From Puniceicoccales bacterium Verruco_02 (GTDB taxonomy: Bacteria > Verrucomicrobiota > Verrucomicrobiia > Opitutales > Oceanipulchritudinaceae): DNA of 41,068 bases. Positions 30,671-39,570 of this stretch are shown in pieces. The stretch's first letter is position 1, and the number at the start of each line of letters is the position of its first letter. Position numbers and translations under genes: made by a program. Below the pieces are notes generated by a model. The model worked only from the letters and a program-made list of their open reading frames with translations, did not search any database and had not been told where the DNA came from. The stretch spans positions 1-41,068 of the forward strand of contig LVBW01000012.1 in assembly GCA_001604585.1 (NCBI GenBank), given 5' to 3'.

Positions 30671-31093
30671 ATGAAGAAAACGACCCATACCCGCAATCCC
30701 CAGGACAGTATCTACATCTACCGCATCGCCACCCTGATGGCTCTGAACCTTCTCACCGCCACGGCAGGAGGACTGGGGATGCTCTGGATGAGGCAGGAGA
30801 TATCCGCCAGCGCGGACAACATCCGTCAGACCCAGCTAGCCATAGCCGACACGGAGCGCCGCCTGCAGTACGTAAATGTGCAGATTGCCGAAGCCACCTC
30901 TCCCGAAGTGCTGAAAAGACGCATCGCAGAGCTGGCCCTCGACCTGCGCCTGCCCGCCAGCGGGCAGACCGTGCAGATGGGCGAACTGCCCGCCATAGTG
31001 GTGAACAGCCCTGCCGAGGTCGAAACCCAGACACCGGCCCTTCGCAGCTTTGAACTTGCACTCCTGAAGGGAGGAGCCGCTTCCGGCAAGTGA
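30671..31093 (+). CDS. ftsL: FtsL-like cell division protein
   Basis: A 140-aa bitopic membrane protein in the place of ftsL, between rsmH and ftsI. A short cytoplasmic N-terminus (MKKTTHTRNPQDSIYIYRIA) is followed by one helix (TLMALNLLTATAGGLGMLWM, about 21-40). A coiled-coil-like periplasmic stretch comes next (ISASADNIRQTQLAIADTER RLQYV), then a C-terminal tail. FtsL forms the FtsQLB complex that activates FtsWI. Sequence identity in the family is low, so the call rests on topology, size and position. ftsI starts 4 bp after its stop. Confidence 0.8.
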   Translation: MKKTTHTRNPQDSIYIYRIATLMALNLLTATAGGLGMLWMRQEISASADNIRQTQLAIADTERRLQYVNVQIAEATSPEVLKRRIAELALDLRLPASGQTVQMGELPAIVVNSPAEVETQTPALRSFELALLKGGAASGK

Positions 31094-31097
31094 TACC

Positions 31098-32888
31098 ATG
31101 AGTCCCGCCTTCATAGCCCGCTGGCGCTTTGCGCTCGTCTTCGCGACGATAGCGGCGGGCTATTGTGGCATCGTGGTACAGTTGTACCACTTGCAAATTG
31201 TTGACGGTCCGCGAATAGCATCCCTTGCCGAGAATGCCCGCGAAAGGGTTCAGCCCCAGCGTGCAAGGCGGGGCGACATAAGCGACAGTCGCGGCCACCT
31301 TCTGGCCGCAACACGCCCGGTAATAGAGCTGGGTGTGGACCCCGAACGTTTCCGCCCCGAGGACGAGGGCAAGCTGGCGGGGCTTGCCGCGTTGACAGGC
31401 GTGCCAGCGGCCACATTGCTAGAACTCTGCCAGCCGGGCGTTTACAGCGTGGGAGAGCTTGGCGAAGTGCGCAAGGTGCGTTGGCGCAAGATAAGTGATG
31501 CTGTTAGCGATTCCACTTACGACAAGATACGCGCCTTGGACATCCCGGCCGTGTACGGCAACCGCAAATACGTGCGCGAATATCCTTCGGGCATTGCGGC
31601 GGCCCATGTGCTCGGCTTTGTGAACAAGGAAGAGGCAGCAGTCACGGGCTTGGAAAACCAGCTCGACTACTACCTGCGCGGGCAGGACGGATGGCGCGAG
31701 ATAGAGACCGACGCCCGGCGCAAGGAGATGACCCAGTTCGCCAAGCGAGAGGTAAGCTCTCGCGACGGGTTGAATGTGGAGCTGACAATTGACCTGGTCA
31801 TCCAGAACATGGCCGACCGCGAGGTGGCCCTGCTCGTGGAGCGCTACAAGCCCGATTCGGTCGTAATCATTGTCTCCGACCCTCGCAACGGCGACCTTCT
31901 GGCCATGTCAAGCTGGCCGAACTTTGACCCCAATCGCTACTGGGAAAGCCCTGTGGACAATCTGCGCAACAGGGCGATTACGGACGTTTACGAGCCGGGT
32001 TCGACTTTCAAGATAGTGCCCGTTGCAGGGGCAATGGAAGAGCGCCTTGCAAGGCCCGGAACCCTAGTGGATTGCAAGTCCTCCACAGTCGAATACAACG
32101 GGCGCACGGTGCGTTTGCCCCGCGACGATCACGACATGGGCGGCATTGTCCCGCTGGAAACAGTTGTCGCCAAGTCCAGCAACCGCGGCGCAGCCCAGCT
32201 AGCCATCAAGATGGGTGCAGCCCGCTTTCTCGACTACGTGTACAGCTTCGGATTTGGCAAGAAGACCGGTGCCTTTGGCCCCGCAGAAGTTAGCGGCATA
32301 GTCCATCCCTTGAACAAGTGGGACGGGCTGACGATCAGCCGTATGCCAATGGGGCACGCCGTATGCGTCACAGCCGTGCAGATGCACTATGCGATGAGTT
32401 CCGTGGCAAGCGGGGGCCTTCTGATGCAGCCCCGCCTTGTGCGCCGCGTCTATGACCGCGACGGCAGCACGGTGTTCACCTTCAGCCCCAGCGCGCGCAA
32501 CCGCGTGATGAGCGAGACCACGGCACGCCAGCTATCGGAAATGCTGGAAAAAGTCCCCACAAGCGAAGGCACCGCCGTGCGCGCCGAAATCAAGGGCTAT
32601 CAGGTGGCAGGCAAGACCGGCACCTCGCAGAAAATCGAGAACGGCCAGTACTCGCGCAAGAAGCACGTGGCCACGTTCAGCGGTTATTTCCCAGCCAGCG
32701 ATCCGCAGATAGCCATCACCGTTGTCGTGGACAACGGCCACCGCCCCGACGGGGGTGTAAACTACGGCGGCTTTGTAGCCGCGCCCGCCTTTAAGGAAAT
32801 CGCACAGCAAATCATCCAGTACATGGCGATGGAACCGCCTGACTCAACAAAGGGTGGAATGCTTGCGGGCACACAGGCGGCGAAATGA
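31098..32888 (+). CDS. ftsI: Septal penicillin-binding protein FtsI (PBP3-type transpeptidase)
   Basis: A 596-aa class B penicillin-binding protein that cross-links septal peptidoglycan with FtsW. One N-terminal helix (FALVFATIAAGYCGIVVQLY) anchors it. The PBP dimer domain starts with RRGDISDSRGHLLAATRPV. In the transpeptidase domain the catalytic motifs are S302-T-F-K305 (EPGSTFKIVPV), S360-S-N362 (AKSSNRGAAQL) and K506-T-G508 (AGKTGTSQK). PMGHAVCVTAVQMHYAMSS is also typical. The stop overlaps the murE start (ATGA). No PASTA domain is present. Confidence 0.95.
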   Translation: MSPAFIARWRFALVFATIAAGYCGIVVQLYHLQIVDGPRIASLAENARERVQPQRARRGDISDSRGHLLAATRPVIELGVDPERFRPEDEGKLAGLAALTGVPAATLLELCQPGVYSVGELGEVRKVRWRKISDAVSDSTYDKIRALDIPAVYGNRKYVREYPSGIAAAHVLGFVNKEEAAVTGLENQLDYYLRGQDGWREIETDARRKEMTQFAKREVSSRDGLNVELTIDLVIQNMADREVALLVERYKPDSVVIIVSDPRNGDLLAMSSWPNFDPNRYWESPVDNLRNRAITDVYEPGSTFKIVPVAGAMEERLARPGTLVDCKSSTVEYNGRTVRLPRDDHDMGGIVPLETVVAKSSNRGAAQLAIKMGAARFLDYVYSFGFGKKTGAFGPAEVSGIVHPLNKWDGLTISRMPMGHAVCVTAVQMHYAMSSVASGGLLMQPRLVRRVYDRDGSTVFTFSPSARNRVMSETTARQLSEMLEKVPTSEGTAVRAEIKGYQVAGKTGTSQKIENGQYSRKKHVATFSGYFPASDPQIAITVVVDNGHRPDGGVNYGGFVAAPAFKEIAQQIIQYMAMEPPDSTKGGMLAGTQAAK

Positions 32889-34510
32889 CAGCTTACACCA
32901 CAATCAGCAAGACGGCACAGACACAGTTCACACAGCAAAGACAAAGCGGCCTCTGGCATTCCGGGGCTGCACTCTGCGGCGGACTGGTGCTGAACAGAGG
33001 CATGAACCCGGATATACGCACGCTTTTCGAAGGGCTTGATGCGCAATTTGTACAGACAGGCAGCCAGCCCAAGGTCAACGCCCTGTGCACGGACAGTCGC
33101 CGGGTGTCGCCCGGAGCGCTGTTCTTTGCCCTTGGCGGCACGCGCACCGACGGCAACATGTATGTAGAAGAGGCCATACACCGTGGGGCTGCTGCGATAG
33201 TGTCCGAAAGCCCCTCGGCACTAATGCCACCGCGCGTGACCTTCATCCAGACAGGCAACGCGCGCCGTCTGATGGCCGAAGTGGCCGCCCGCTTTTACGG
33301 ACACCCCGAGAAGGCGCTGGAATTGGTCGGCATCACGGGTACAAACGGCAAAACGACGATCAGCACCCTGTGCAGACACCTTCTGGAATGCGCCGGGCGG
33401 CGCACGGGCCTTCTCGGCACAGTGGCCTACGTGATGGGCCGCCGTTCCCTGCCCGCTGCCCGCACTACGCCAGAGGCAATGGAGCTATGCAGTATGCTGG
33501 ACCAGATGCGCGCCGAGGGCTGCACGAGCGCCGTCATGGAGGTAAGCTCTCACGGCATAGATCAGAACCGTGTATGGGGCCTTCCCTTCCGCATAGCCGC
33601 CTTTACCAACCTGACCCAAGACCACATCGACTATCACAAGACGATGGAATCCTACTTCGAGGTCAAGGCACGCCTTTTCAACGGGCATACGGGCTGCGCG
33701 CCACAGGTGGCCGTGATCAACATAGACGATGCCTGCGGGCGCAGGCTTTGCTCGAAGCTCGCCCCCGGCACACGCCTTGTGCGCTACGGCGAGAGCCTTG
33801 CGGCGGACTTCCGCGCAGATGCTCTTTCGATGTCGGAAAAAGGCACCCGCTTTGTCCTGCACTGCCCCGAGGGTAGCATCCAGGTGGAAAGCCCCCTGCT
33901 TGGCCGCTACAACGTGAGCAACGTGCTCTGCGCGCTGGCCATTGTGAACGCTGCGGGAATATCGGTGAGTGACGCAGTGGACGCCTTGCGCCTTTTTCCG
34001 GGGGTGCCCGGCAGGATGGAACGTATCGACTGTGGGCAGGGCTTCAACGTGCTCGTCGATTATGCGCACACGCCCGACGCCCTTCACAACGCCCTTTCGA
34101 TGCTGCGCCCGATTACAAGGGGCCGCGTGTTGGTCGTCTTTGGCTGCGGAGGCAATCGCGACCGCGGCAAGCGCCCCCTCATGACCCGTGCCGTGCAGGT
34201 GGAGGCAGACGAGGCATGGGCCACGGCGGACAACCCCCGAGGCGAGCAACTGTCGGAGATATTTGCCGACATGAAGGGCGGAGTCATCCGGCCGGACGCC
34301 ATCCACTGGGTGGAGGACCGTCGCAGAGCCATACATCTGGCGCTTGCCGCCGCTAGGGATGGGGACTCCGTGCTCATAGCGGGCAAGGGGCACGAGGCGT
34401 ACCAGGAGTTTGCCGACACCGTATCGACCTTCGACGACCGCGTCACAGCGCGCGAACTTCTGCGCCTTGGCAGGACCGGTGGTGTGGATTATGTCGGCCT
34501 CGGTGCGTAG
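32885..34510 (+). CDS. murE: UDP-MurNAc-tripeptide synthetase (meso-DAP type)
   Basis: MurE adds meso-diaminopimelate to UDP-MurNAc-L-Ala-D-Glu using ATP. The P-loop is GITGTNGKTT (149-158). MEVSSHGIDQNRVWG carries the conserved SSH, VDYAHTPDALHNAL is the central Mur ligase stretch and FGCGGNRDRGKRPLM follows. DNPR at 449-452 is the meso-DAP-recognition motif, so the wall is of the DAP type. The ATG at 32885 overlaps the ftsI stop. It gives about 39 extra residues before MNPDIRTLFEG (ATG 33002), the more usual N-terminus, but the overlap supports the long form. Confidence 0.95.
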   Translation: MTAYTTISKTAQTQFTQQRQSGLWHSGAALCGGLVLNRGMNPDIRTLFEGLDAQFVQTGSQPKVNALCTDSRRVSPGALFFALGGTRTDGNMYVEEAIHRGAAAIVSESPSALMPPRVTFIQTGNARRLMAEVAARFYGHPEKALELVGITGTNGKTTISTLCRHLLECAGRRTGLLGTVAYVMGRRSLPAARTTPEAMELCSMLDQMRAEGCTSAVMEVSSHGIDQNRVWGLPFRIAAFTNLTQDHIDYHKTMESYFEVKARLFNGHTGCAPQVAVINIDDACGRRLCSKLAPGTRLVRYGESLAADFRADALSMSEKGTRFVLHCPEGSIQVESPLLGRYNVSNVLCALAIVNAAGISVSDAVDALRLFPGVPGRMERIDCGQGFNVLVDYAHTPDALHNALSMLRPITRGRVLVVFGCGGNRDRGKRPLMTRAVQVEADEAWATADNPRGEQLSEIFADMKGGVIRPDAIHWVEDRRRAIHLALAAARDGDSVLIAGKGHEAYQEFADTVSTFDDRVTARELLRLGRTGGVDYVGLGA

Positions 34511-34538
34511 GCTCTTCAACATGGACGGGGCTGGACGG

Positions 34539-34550
34539 CCCGGTACCGGG
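34539..34550. repeat. Perfect 12-bp palindrome in the murE-murF spacer
   Basis: CCCGGTACCGGG lies 10 bp before the murF ATG in an otherwise tightly packed operon. It could hide the ribosome-binding region in a hairpin or be a protein site. Confidence 0.5.
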
Positions 34551-34560
34551 AAATATACAG

Positions 34561-35979
34561 ATGCAGGCGCTGGATGCAGTTCAGATTGCGGCTTGGGCGA
34601 AGGGACGCTGGTTCCGCGCTCCCGCGCCAGCCTGCGTACAGGGCATCTGCATGGATAGCCGTTCTGTTAAGCCGGGCGATATGTTCATAGCCCTGCGCAC
34701 GGGGAAAAGAGACGGGCACGAGTTCCTGCAAATGGCCGAGAGCAACGGCGCCGCGGCTGCCCTTGTCGAGCGCGAGAGTATGGCAACGGGGTTGCCGCAG
34801 CTCATAGTGTCGGACACTCTCGAAGCCCTGCACCTGATAGCTTCTGGCATCCGCACTCAGTTCAAGGGGCGCATAGCCGCAATTACGGGTAGCTGTGGCA
34901 AGACTTCGACCAAGAATCTTCTTGCGTTGCTCCTTGGCGAAGGAGTGTTGGCCACAGAGGGCAATCTCAACAACTACATCGGGATGCCCCTTACGCTCTG
35001 CCGTCTGCGTGCCGGGCACAGGGCCGCCGTTGTGGAGCTTGGCATAAGCCTCAAGGGCGAGATGGAGCCGTTGGCCCGCATACTCAGGCCCGACCTTGCG
35101 ATAGTGACGAGCGTTGCGCCCGCCCACCTTGAGGGCATGGGCAGCTTGGCCGGTGTTGCCGAGGAAAAGGCGGCGCTGCCGGGAGTAATGGGCCGGAACG
35201 GCTACGCGTATTTTCCAGCATACTGCTTGCAATGGGAGCCATATCGTGAACTTCGCTGCAAGGTGCGTGTGACGGCCAGCATGGACGAGGACACCCCGGA
35301 ATTGCCGGGCGCAAACTACTCGCTCGTGCGTTACCAGACCTTTCATTCTCCGGACGCCGGGCGCAGCGACATGCTGCTCTACCGTGGCGGGGAGGAGAAC
35401 TTCTGTCGCTTCACTCTGCCGAGGCTTTCGCTGGGTATGCGCTCGAACGCCGCGCTGGCCTTGTCTGTCGCTCTGGATATGGGAGAGAGCGAAGAGGCTC
35501 TGCGCGAGCGTTTGCCCTTGTGGAAGCCTGCCAGTATGCGCGGAGAGATTCGCAGCCTTGGCGCCGTGGACTACTGCGTGGACTGTTACAACGCCAATCC
35601 GGCCTCGATGCTGGACTCTGTGCGTCTATTTCGCGAGAGTTACCCGAGGGGGCCTCGCCTGTTCCTTTTTGGCAGCATGAACGAGCTTGGCGTGGAGGCT
35701 GCCGCCCTGCACTGGAAGCTGGGGCGCGAGATAGGCGCAGAGGCGCAGGACCGCTTCTGCCTTGTCGGGCCGCACGCGCAGGCACTCTGCGGCGGCTTGT
35801 TGGAAGCCGGTGTTCTTGCCCGCTCAATCTGCGTGGCCGCCAGCATGGACGAGGCCCGTGCCGTGCTTGATACTTTTCGCCAAGGCAGCGGCGCAGCCCT
35901 CATCAAGGGCAGCCGTTCCTATCAGCTCGAAGAGCTTCTACCGCCAGAACTTTCACAACAAGCGAGTCACCAGTGCTGA
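34561..35979 (+). CDS. murF: UDP-MurNAc-tripeptide:D-Ala-D-Ala ligase
   Basis: MurF joins D-alanyl-D-alanine to the tripeptide precursor, completing the pentapeptide, in the cytoplasm. N-terminal domain: CMDSRSVKPGDMFIALRTGK RDGHEF. P-loop: AAITGSCGKTSTKNLLALLL (107-126); Cys for Asn/Ser in the loop is tolerated in the family. The stretch EGNLNNYIGMPLTLCRL, SVAPAHLEGMGSLAGVAEEK and VDCYNANPASMLDSVRLF are characteristic. The 3' end overlaps mraY by 7 bp. The 50-bp gap before it contains a perfect palindrome. Confidence 0.95.
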   Translation: MQALDAVQIAAWAKGRWFRAPAPACVQGICMDSRSVKPGDMFIALRTGKRDGHEFLQMAESNGAAAALVERESMATGLPQLIVSDTLEALHLIASGIRTQFKGRIAAITGSCGKTSTKNLLALLLGEGVLATEGNLNNYIGMPLTLCRLRAGHRAAVVELGISLKGEMEPLARILRPDLAIVTSVAPAHLEGMGSLAGVAEEKAALPGVMGRNGYAYFPAYCLQWEPYRELRCKVRVTASMDEDTPELPGANYSLVRYQTFHSPDAGRSDMLLYRGGEENFCRFTLPRLSLGMRSNAALALSVALDMGESEEALRERLPLWKPASMRGEIRSLGAVDYCVDCYNANPASMLDSVRLFRESYPRGPRLFLFGSMNELGVEAAALHWKLGREIGAEAQDRFCLVGPHAQALCGGLLEAGVLARSICVAASMDEARAVLDTFRQGSGAALIKGSRSYQLEELLPPELSQQASHQC

Positions 35980-37112
35980 CATACCTTCAATACCTTGCCG
36001 ACGAGCAGTTCCTAAGCCCTCTGCGCCTATTCCGCTACATCACGGTGCGCAGCGTGGGGGCCGCAGCCACGGCTTTGCTCATTTCATTTATCATCGGCCC
36101 CTGGCTGATAGCGAAGCTGCGAGACTTCAAGGCGAACCAGTCCTTCCGCACCGCGTCAGAGCTTGGCAAGCTGGCCGAATTGCACGGCAAGAAAAAGGGC
36201 ACGCCAACGATGGGCGGCCTTATGATATTTATCTCGGTGTTTACGAGCACCCTGCTCTGGGCGCGGCCCAATGTGTACGTGGTGACGGCTCTGTTCGTAT
36301 ATGCTGGGCTGACGGTGGTCGGCTTTCTCGACGACTACCTGAAGATCAAGTTCCGCAACAGCAAGGGGCTTTCGGGACGCTACAAGCTGATGGGGCAGGG
36401 ACTTATCACCATCGGAGCCATGTTGCTATTGCTCAACTTCGGCGATCTATTCTCCGGGGCCGAGATGAAGGGCAGCTACGTGGCCGAGTGTGCCCGGCAG
36501 CTCTGGGTGCCCTTTCTAAAAGAGCCGCTTCTTGCCGTCATGCCGCTGACGCTTATGGCGGTGTTTCTTTTCTTTGTGCTGGCAGGTTCGTCCAACGCCA
36601 TCAACCTTACAGACGGCATGGACGGTCTTGCCATCGGCTGCACGGTGACGGCGGCCATGACCTTCGGCATCATGTCCTACGCAACGGGGCACAAGATCGT
36701 GGCCGATTATCTCCTGCTCCTGCCCTTGCCCGGGACGGGAGAACTTGCCATACTCTGTGCTGCTCTTGTGGCGGGCAGTCTGGGTTTTCTCTGGTACAAC
36801 GCGCACCCCGCGCATGTGTTCATGGGCGACACCGGCTCTCTGGCCATCGGGGGCCTTGTCGGAATAATTGCCTTCATGATTCAGCAACCCTTTACGCTGG
36901 TCATCGTGGGCGGTATTTTCGTGATGGAGGCTGGCTCTGTCATCATACAGGTGTTCTCCTTCAAGAGCACGGGTCGCAGGGTGTTCCTCTGTTCGCCCAT
37001 ACATCACCACTTTGAACTCAAGGGCTGGGCCGAGACGCAGGTCGTGGTCCGCTTCTGGATACTCTCGCTAATTTTCGCCGTCTGCGGACTGGCGACTCTC
37101 AAGCTTCGATGA
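35973..37112 (+). CDS. mraY: Phospho-N-acetylmuramoyl-pentapeptide-transferase
   Basis: MraY transfers phospho-MurNAc-pentapeptide to undecaprenyl phosphate, making lipid I at the inner membrane. 379 aa with about ten helices. Hallmarks are KKKGTPTMGGLMIF near residues 73-85, the Mg-binding D120-D121 in GFLDDYLKIKF, SNAINLTDGMDGLAIGCTV and the HPAHVFMGDTGSLAIGG stretch. HHHFELKGWAE is the conserved loop E/His cluster. It starts with GTG at 35973 inside the end of murF and overlaps murD as ATGA. Confidence 0.96.
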   Translation: MLTYLQYLADEQFLSPLRLFRYITVRSVGAAATALLISFIIGPWLIAKLRDFKANQSFRTASELGKLAELHGKKKGTPTMGGLMIFISVFTSTLLWARPNVYVVTALFVYAGLTVVGFLDDYLKIKFRNSKGLSGRYKLMGQGLITIGAMLLLLNFGDLFSGAEMKGSYVAECARQLWVPFLKEPLLAVMPLTLMAVFLFFVLAGSSNAINLTDGMDGLAIGCTVTAAMTFGIMSYATGHKIVADYLLLLPLPGTGELAILCAALVAGSLGFLWYNAHPAHVFMGDTGSLAIGGLVGIIAFMIQQPFTLVIVGGIFVMEAGSVIIQVFSFKSTGRRVFLCSPIHHHFELKGWAETQVVVRFWILSLIFAVCGLATLKLR

Positions 37113-38434
37113 ACTTTTCCGTGGAACTGAGTCCAAGAATGCGCGAGCTGCTGGCAAGGCCGGTGGCCGTGTTCGGCGCTGGAGTCAGCGGCCGGGCCGT
37201 TGCGGGCTTGCTTGCGCGAATAGGGGCTCAGTGGGTGTTTTACGATACCAAGGGGCGCAACAATGTGCGCGAGTTCGGCCCGCAGGAGGCCGCAGGGCAT
37301 GGGCTGGTGGTGTACAGCCCCGGCTTTGCCGAAGATCATCCCTGGCTTTGCGCTGCACGGACTGGCGGCTGCGTCACCCTTGGCGAGATGGAGTTTGCCT
37401 TCCGCTTCTGGCACGGGCCGCTTGTCTGCATTACGGGCAGTAACGGCAAGACAACGATTACGGAGCTAGTCACGAGCCTCTTAAACAGCGGTTCCCGCAA
37501 GGCGCTGGCCGTGGGCAATATCGGCAGGCCTCTCTCGGATGTGGCCCTGCGTCCGGAATGTGCGGACCGCACGGCGGTATGCGAGATTAGCTCGTTTCAG
37601 GCTGAGAGTCTGGACCGTTTCCGCGCCGATGCGCTCATATGGGTGAACTTTTTCAACAATCATCTGGACCGGCACGGCGATTTGCGCGGCTACTTCGCCG
37701 CAAAGTGGAAGCTCGTCGAGCGCCTGCGCGGGCGGGAACTTGTGGTCGGGCGCAGCGTGGCCGATGCTGCCGAACGCTTCGGATACGTGCTGCCGGACTT
37801 TGCGCAGGTGGTGGACGCGGATAGCTACGTGCCCTGGCCGATGCCGCGCACAAGCGCCTTTTTCCCGAAGCGTCCTGCGGAGAATCTGCTGCTAGTGCGC
37901 CGCTGGTGGGCCACGGCGGGGCAAGATCCGCTCGCCGTCCGCAAGGCTGCGGAAGCACTTGGCCCGCTTCCGCACAGGCTGAACGCCGTGCCTGCTCCGT
38001 CGGGCAAGATCACTTTTTGGAACGATTCCAAGGCCACCAATCATCAGGCCTGCATCGGCGCGCTTGAGAACTTTGAAAACAAGGTCCTCTGGATTGGCGG
38101 AGGGCGCGACCGTGGCGAAAAGCCCGAAGAGCTGGCAGAGGCGATTGCGCCGCGCCTTCGCATGGCCTTTGTCACGGGCGAGACTGCCCCGCTGCTCGCG
38201 GCCCGCTTTGGCGAACTGGGCGTCCCCTGCACAGTGTGCGAAGGGCTTTCGCAGGCCGTCCAGGCCGCGTGGGAAAACGCCTTGCCAGCCGACGACATCA
38301 TATTTAGCCCCGGTCATTCAAGTCACGACAGTTTCCGCGACTACAACGAGCGCGGGAACTATTTCGAGTCCTGCGTGGCCAAGCTCGGCGACCGCGTGTG
38401 GCCGCCTTCCGATCACCCGTCCGCACTAAGATAA
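37109..38434 (+). CDS. murD: UDP-N-acetylmuramoylalanine--D-glutamate ligase
   Basis: MurD adds D-glutamate to UDP-MurNAc-L-Ala. The N-terminal Rossmann-like domain is [20 protein letters not shown]. The P-loop is [20 protein letters not shown] (108-127). Further family stretches are [33 protein letters not shown], the [25 protein letters not shown] region and [17 protein letters not shown], ending in [20 protein letters not shown]. It directly follows mraY with an ATGA overlap. A 25-bp spacer separates it from the LysM gene. Confidence 0.96.
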   Translation: MNFSVELSPRMRELLARPVAVFGAGVSGRAVAGLLARIGAQWVFYDTKGRNNVREFGPQEAAGHGLVVYSPGFAEDHPWLCAARTGGCVTLGEMEFAFRFWHGPLVCITGSNGKTTITELVTSLLNSGSRKALAVGNIGRPLSDVALRPECADRTAVCEISSFQAESLDRFRADALIWVNFFNNHLDRHGDLRGYFAAKWKLVERLRGRELVVGRSVADAAERFGYVLPDFAQVVDADSYVPWPMPRTSAFFPKRPAENLLLVRRWWATAGQDPLAVRKAAEALGPLPHRLNAVPAPSGKITFWNDSKATNHQACIGALENFENKVLWIGGGRDRGEKPEELAEAIAPRLRMAFVTGETAPLLAARFGELGVPCTVCEGLSQAVQAAWENALPADDIIFSPGHSSHDSFRDYNERGNYFESCVAKLGDRVWPPSDHPSALR

Positions 38435-38459
38435 CTTCATAACAGGTACAGAGAGAGAC

Positions 38460-39509
38460 ATGAAAAACAAACGCTTTCTAGGGCTGGTGTTGGCAGCCCA
38501 CATAGCAATTGCAGGCACCCTGCTCGTGCAGCCCGGTTGCCAGACAACGCAGCCCAAGCCTCCGGCCCCAGCCCCGGCCCCCGCGCCCGCACCGGCGGAC
38601 GATACTCCGCTTGCCCAAGGCGCGCCGCGCCCGATCAACCCCGCCTTCAACGCCGGGGCCGCAGGGCGTCAGGCCCCGCTGCGCCCGGAAGAGTTCCAGC
38701 CCGGCGCTCCGCTCGATGGCGATGCGCCAGATTCCATTCTGGAGCCTCTTGGCAAGGGCGAGACGCCCATGCCTGCCGCCTCGGCCTCTGTGAGCTATAC
38801 GGTGGTAAAGGGCGACAGCCTGAGCAAGATTGCCCGCAGCTTCGGCGTCAGCGTGTCCGCTATCAAGAGCGCAAACAAGCTGAGCAGCGACTCGATCAAG
38901 GTGGGGCAGAAGCTGGATATTCCCGGCACATCGGCTCCCGACAGCATCAAGCCTTCCATCTCTGTGGCACCAGCGGCAGGTGGAGATTACGTCGTTGTTT
39001 CCGGCGACAGCCTGAGCAAGATTGCCCGCAAGTTCGGCGTCAGCGTGGGCGATTTGCGCACCGCCAACGGCCTTTCGTCGGACAGTATCCGAGTTGGTCA
39101 GAAGCTCGTGATCCCCGGCGTGGCCACGGCCTCCACGGCCAAGGCAGCCCCGGCTGTCGAAGTGGCTGCGGGCGACACCTACACTGTGCAGAGCGGCGAG
39201 ACACTTGGCGGCATTGCCAAGCGTCTTGGCGTTAGCGTGCAGGCGCTCATGGATGCCAATGGCATCAGCGACCCGCGCAAGCTGGCCGTCGGGCAGGTGT
39301 TGAAGGTCCCCGCTGGCAGCTCCGCCCCGGCCTCTGCGGCCAAGACAACGCCAGCCGCGGCAAAGACTCCTTCCGCCACCCCGGTACCCATCGTGGTGAA
39401 GCCCGCCACGCCTTCTGCTCCTGCGGCAGGAGATGACAATCTCGACTATCTGGACGACGAACCAGCCACCCCCACGGTGCCCGTGCAGGTGGAAGATTCC
39501 ATGCCCTAA
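38460..39509 (+). CDS. Triple-LysM lipoprotein inserted in the dcw cluster
   Basis: A 349-aa envelope protein. The signal peptide [20 protein letters not shown] ends at LLVQPGC; Cys27 fits a lipoprotein signal, although Pro-Gly before it is a weak lipobox. A Pro/Ala linker (33-46) and three LysM domains follow at about 112-155, 176-219 and 240-284 ([60 protein letters not shown]). LysM binds N-acetylglucosamine in peptidoglycan. There is no hydrolase or amidase domain. The tail is Pro/Ala-rich and ends acidic. GAGAGA lies 2 bp before the ATG. Placement between murD and ftsW suggests a role in septal wall binding (inference). Confidence 0.85.
   Translation: MKNKRFLGLVLAAHIAIAGTLLVQPGCQTTQPKPPAPAPAPAPAPADDTPLAQGAPRPINPAFNAGAAGRQAPLRPEEFQPGAPLDGDAPDSILEPLGKGETPMPAASASVSYTVVKGDSLSKIARSFGVSVSAIKSANKLSSDSIKVGQKLDIPGTSAPDSIKPSISVAPAAGGDYVVVSGDSLSKIARKFGVSVGDLRTANGLSSDSIRVGQKLVIPGVATASTAKAAPAVEVAAGDTYTVQSGETLGGIAKRLGVSVQALMDANGISDPRKLAVGQVLKVPAGSSAPASAAKTTPAAAKTPSATPVPIVVKPATPSAPAAGDDNLDYLDDEPATPTVPVQVEDSMP
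38811..38855 (+). repeat. 45-bp near-identical direct repeat, copy 1 (LysM1)
   Basis: This stretch differs from 39003-39047 by only two bases, one codon (AGC versus AAG). It encodes [15 protein letters not shown]. LysM3 is much more diverged, so the first two repeats were duplicated or homogenised recently. Confidence 0.85.
39003..39047 (+). repeat. 45-bp near-identical direct repeat, copy 2 (LysM2)
   Basis: Second copy of the repeat at 38811-38855, 192 bp away, encoding [15 protein letters not shown]. The identity includes silent positions. Confidence 0.85.
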
Positions 39510-39570
39510 TCCAGCCATAGAGGCCGACCCTGACCGAGAAACAAGCCCCGCCATCACAGAGTATCAGCCA

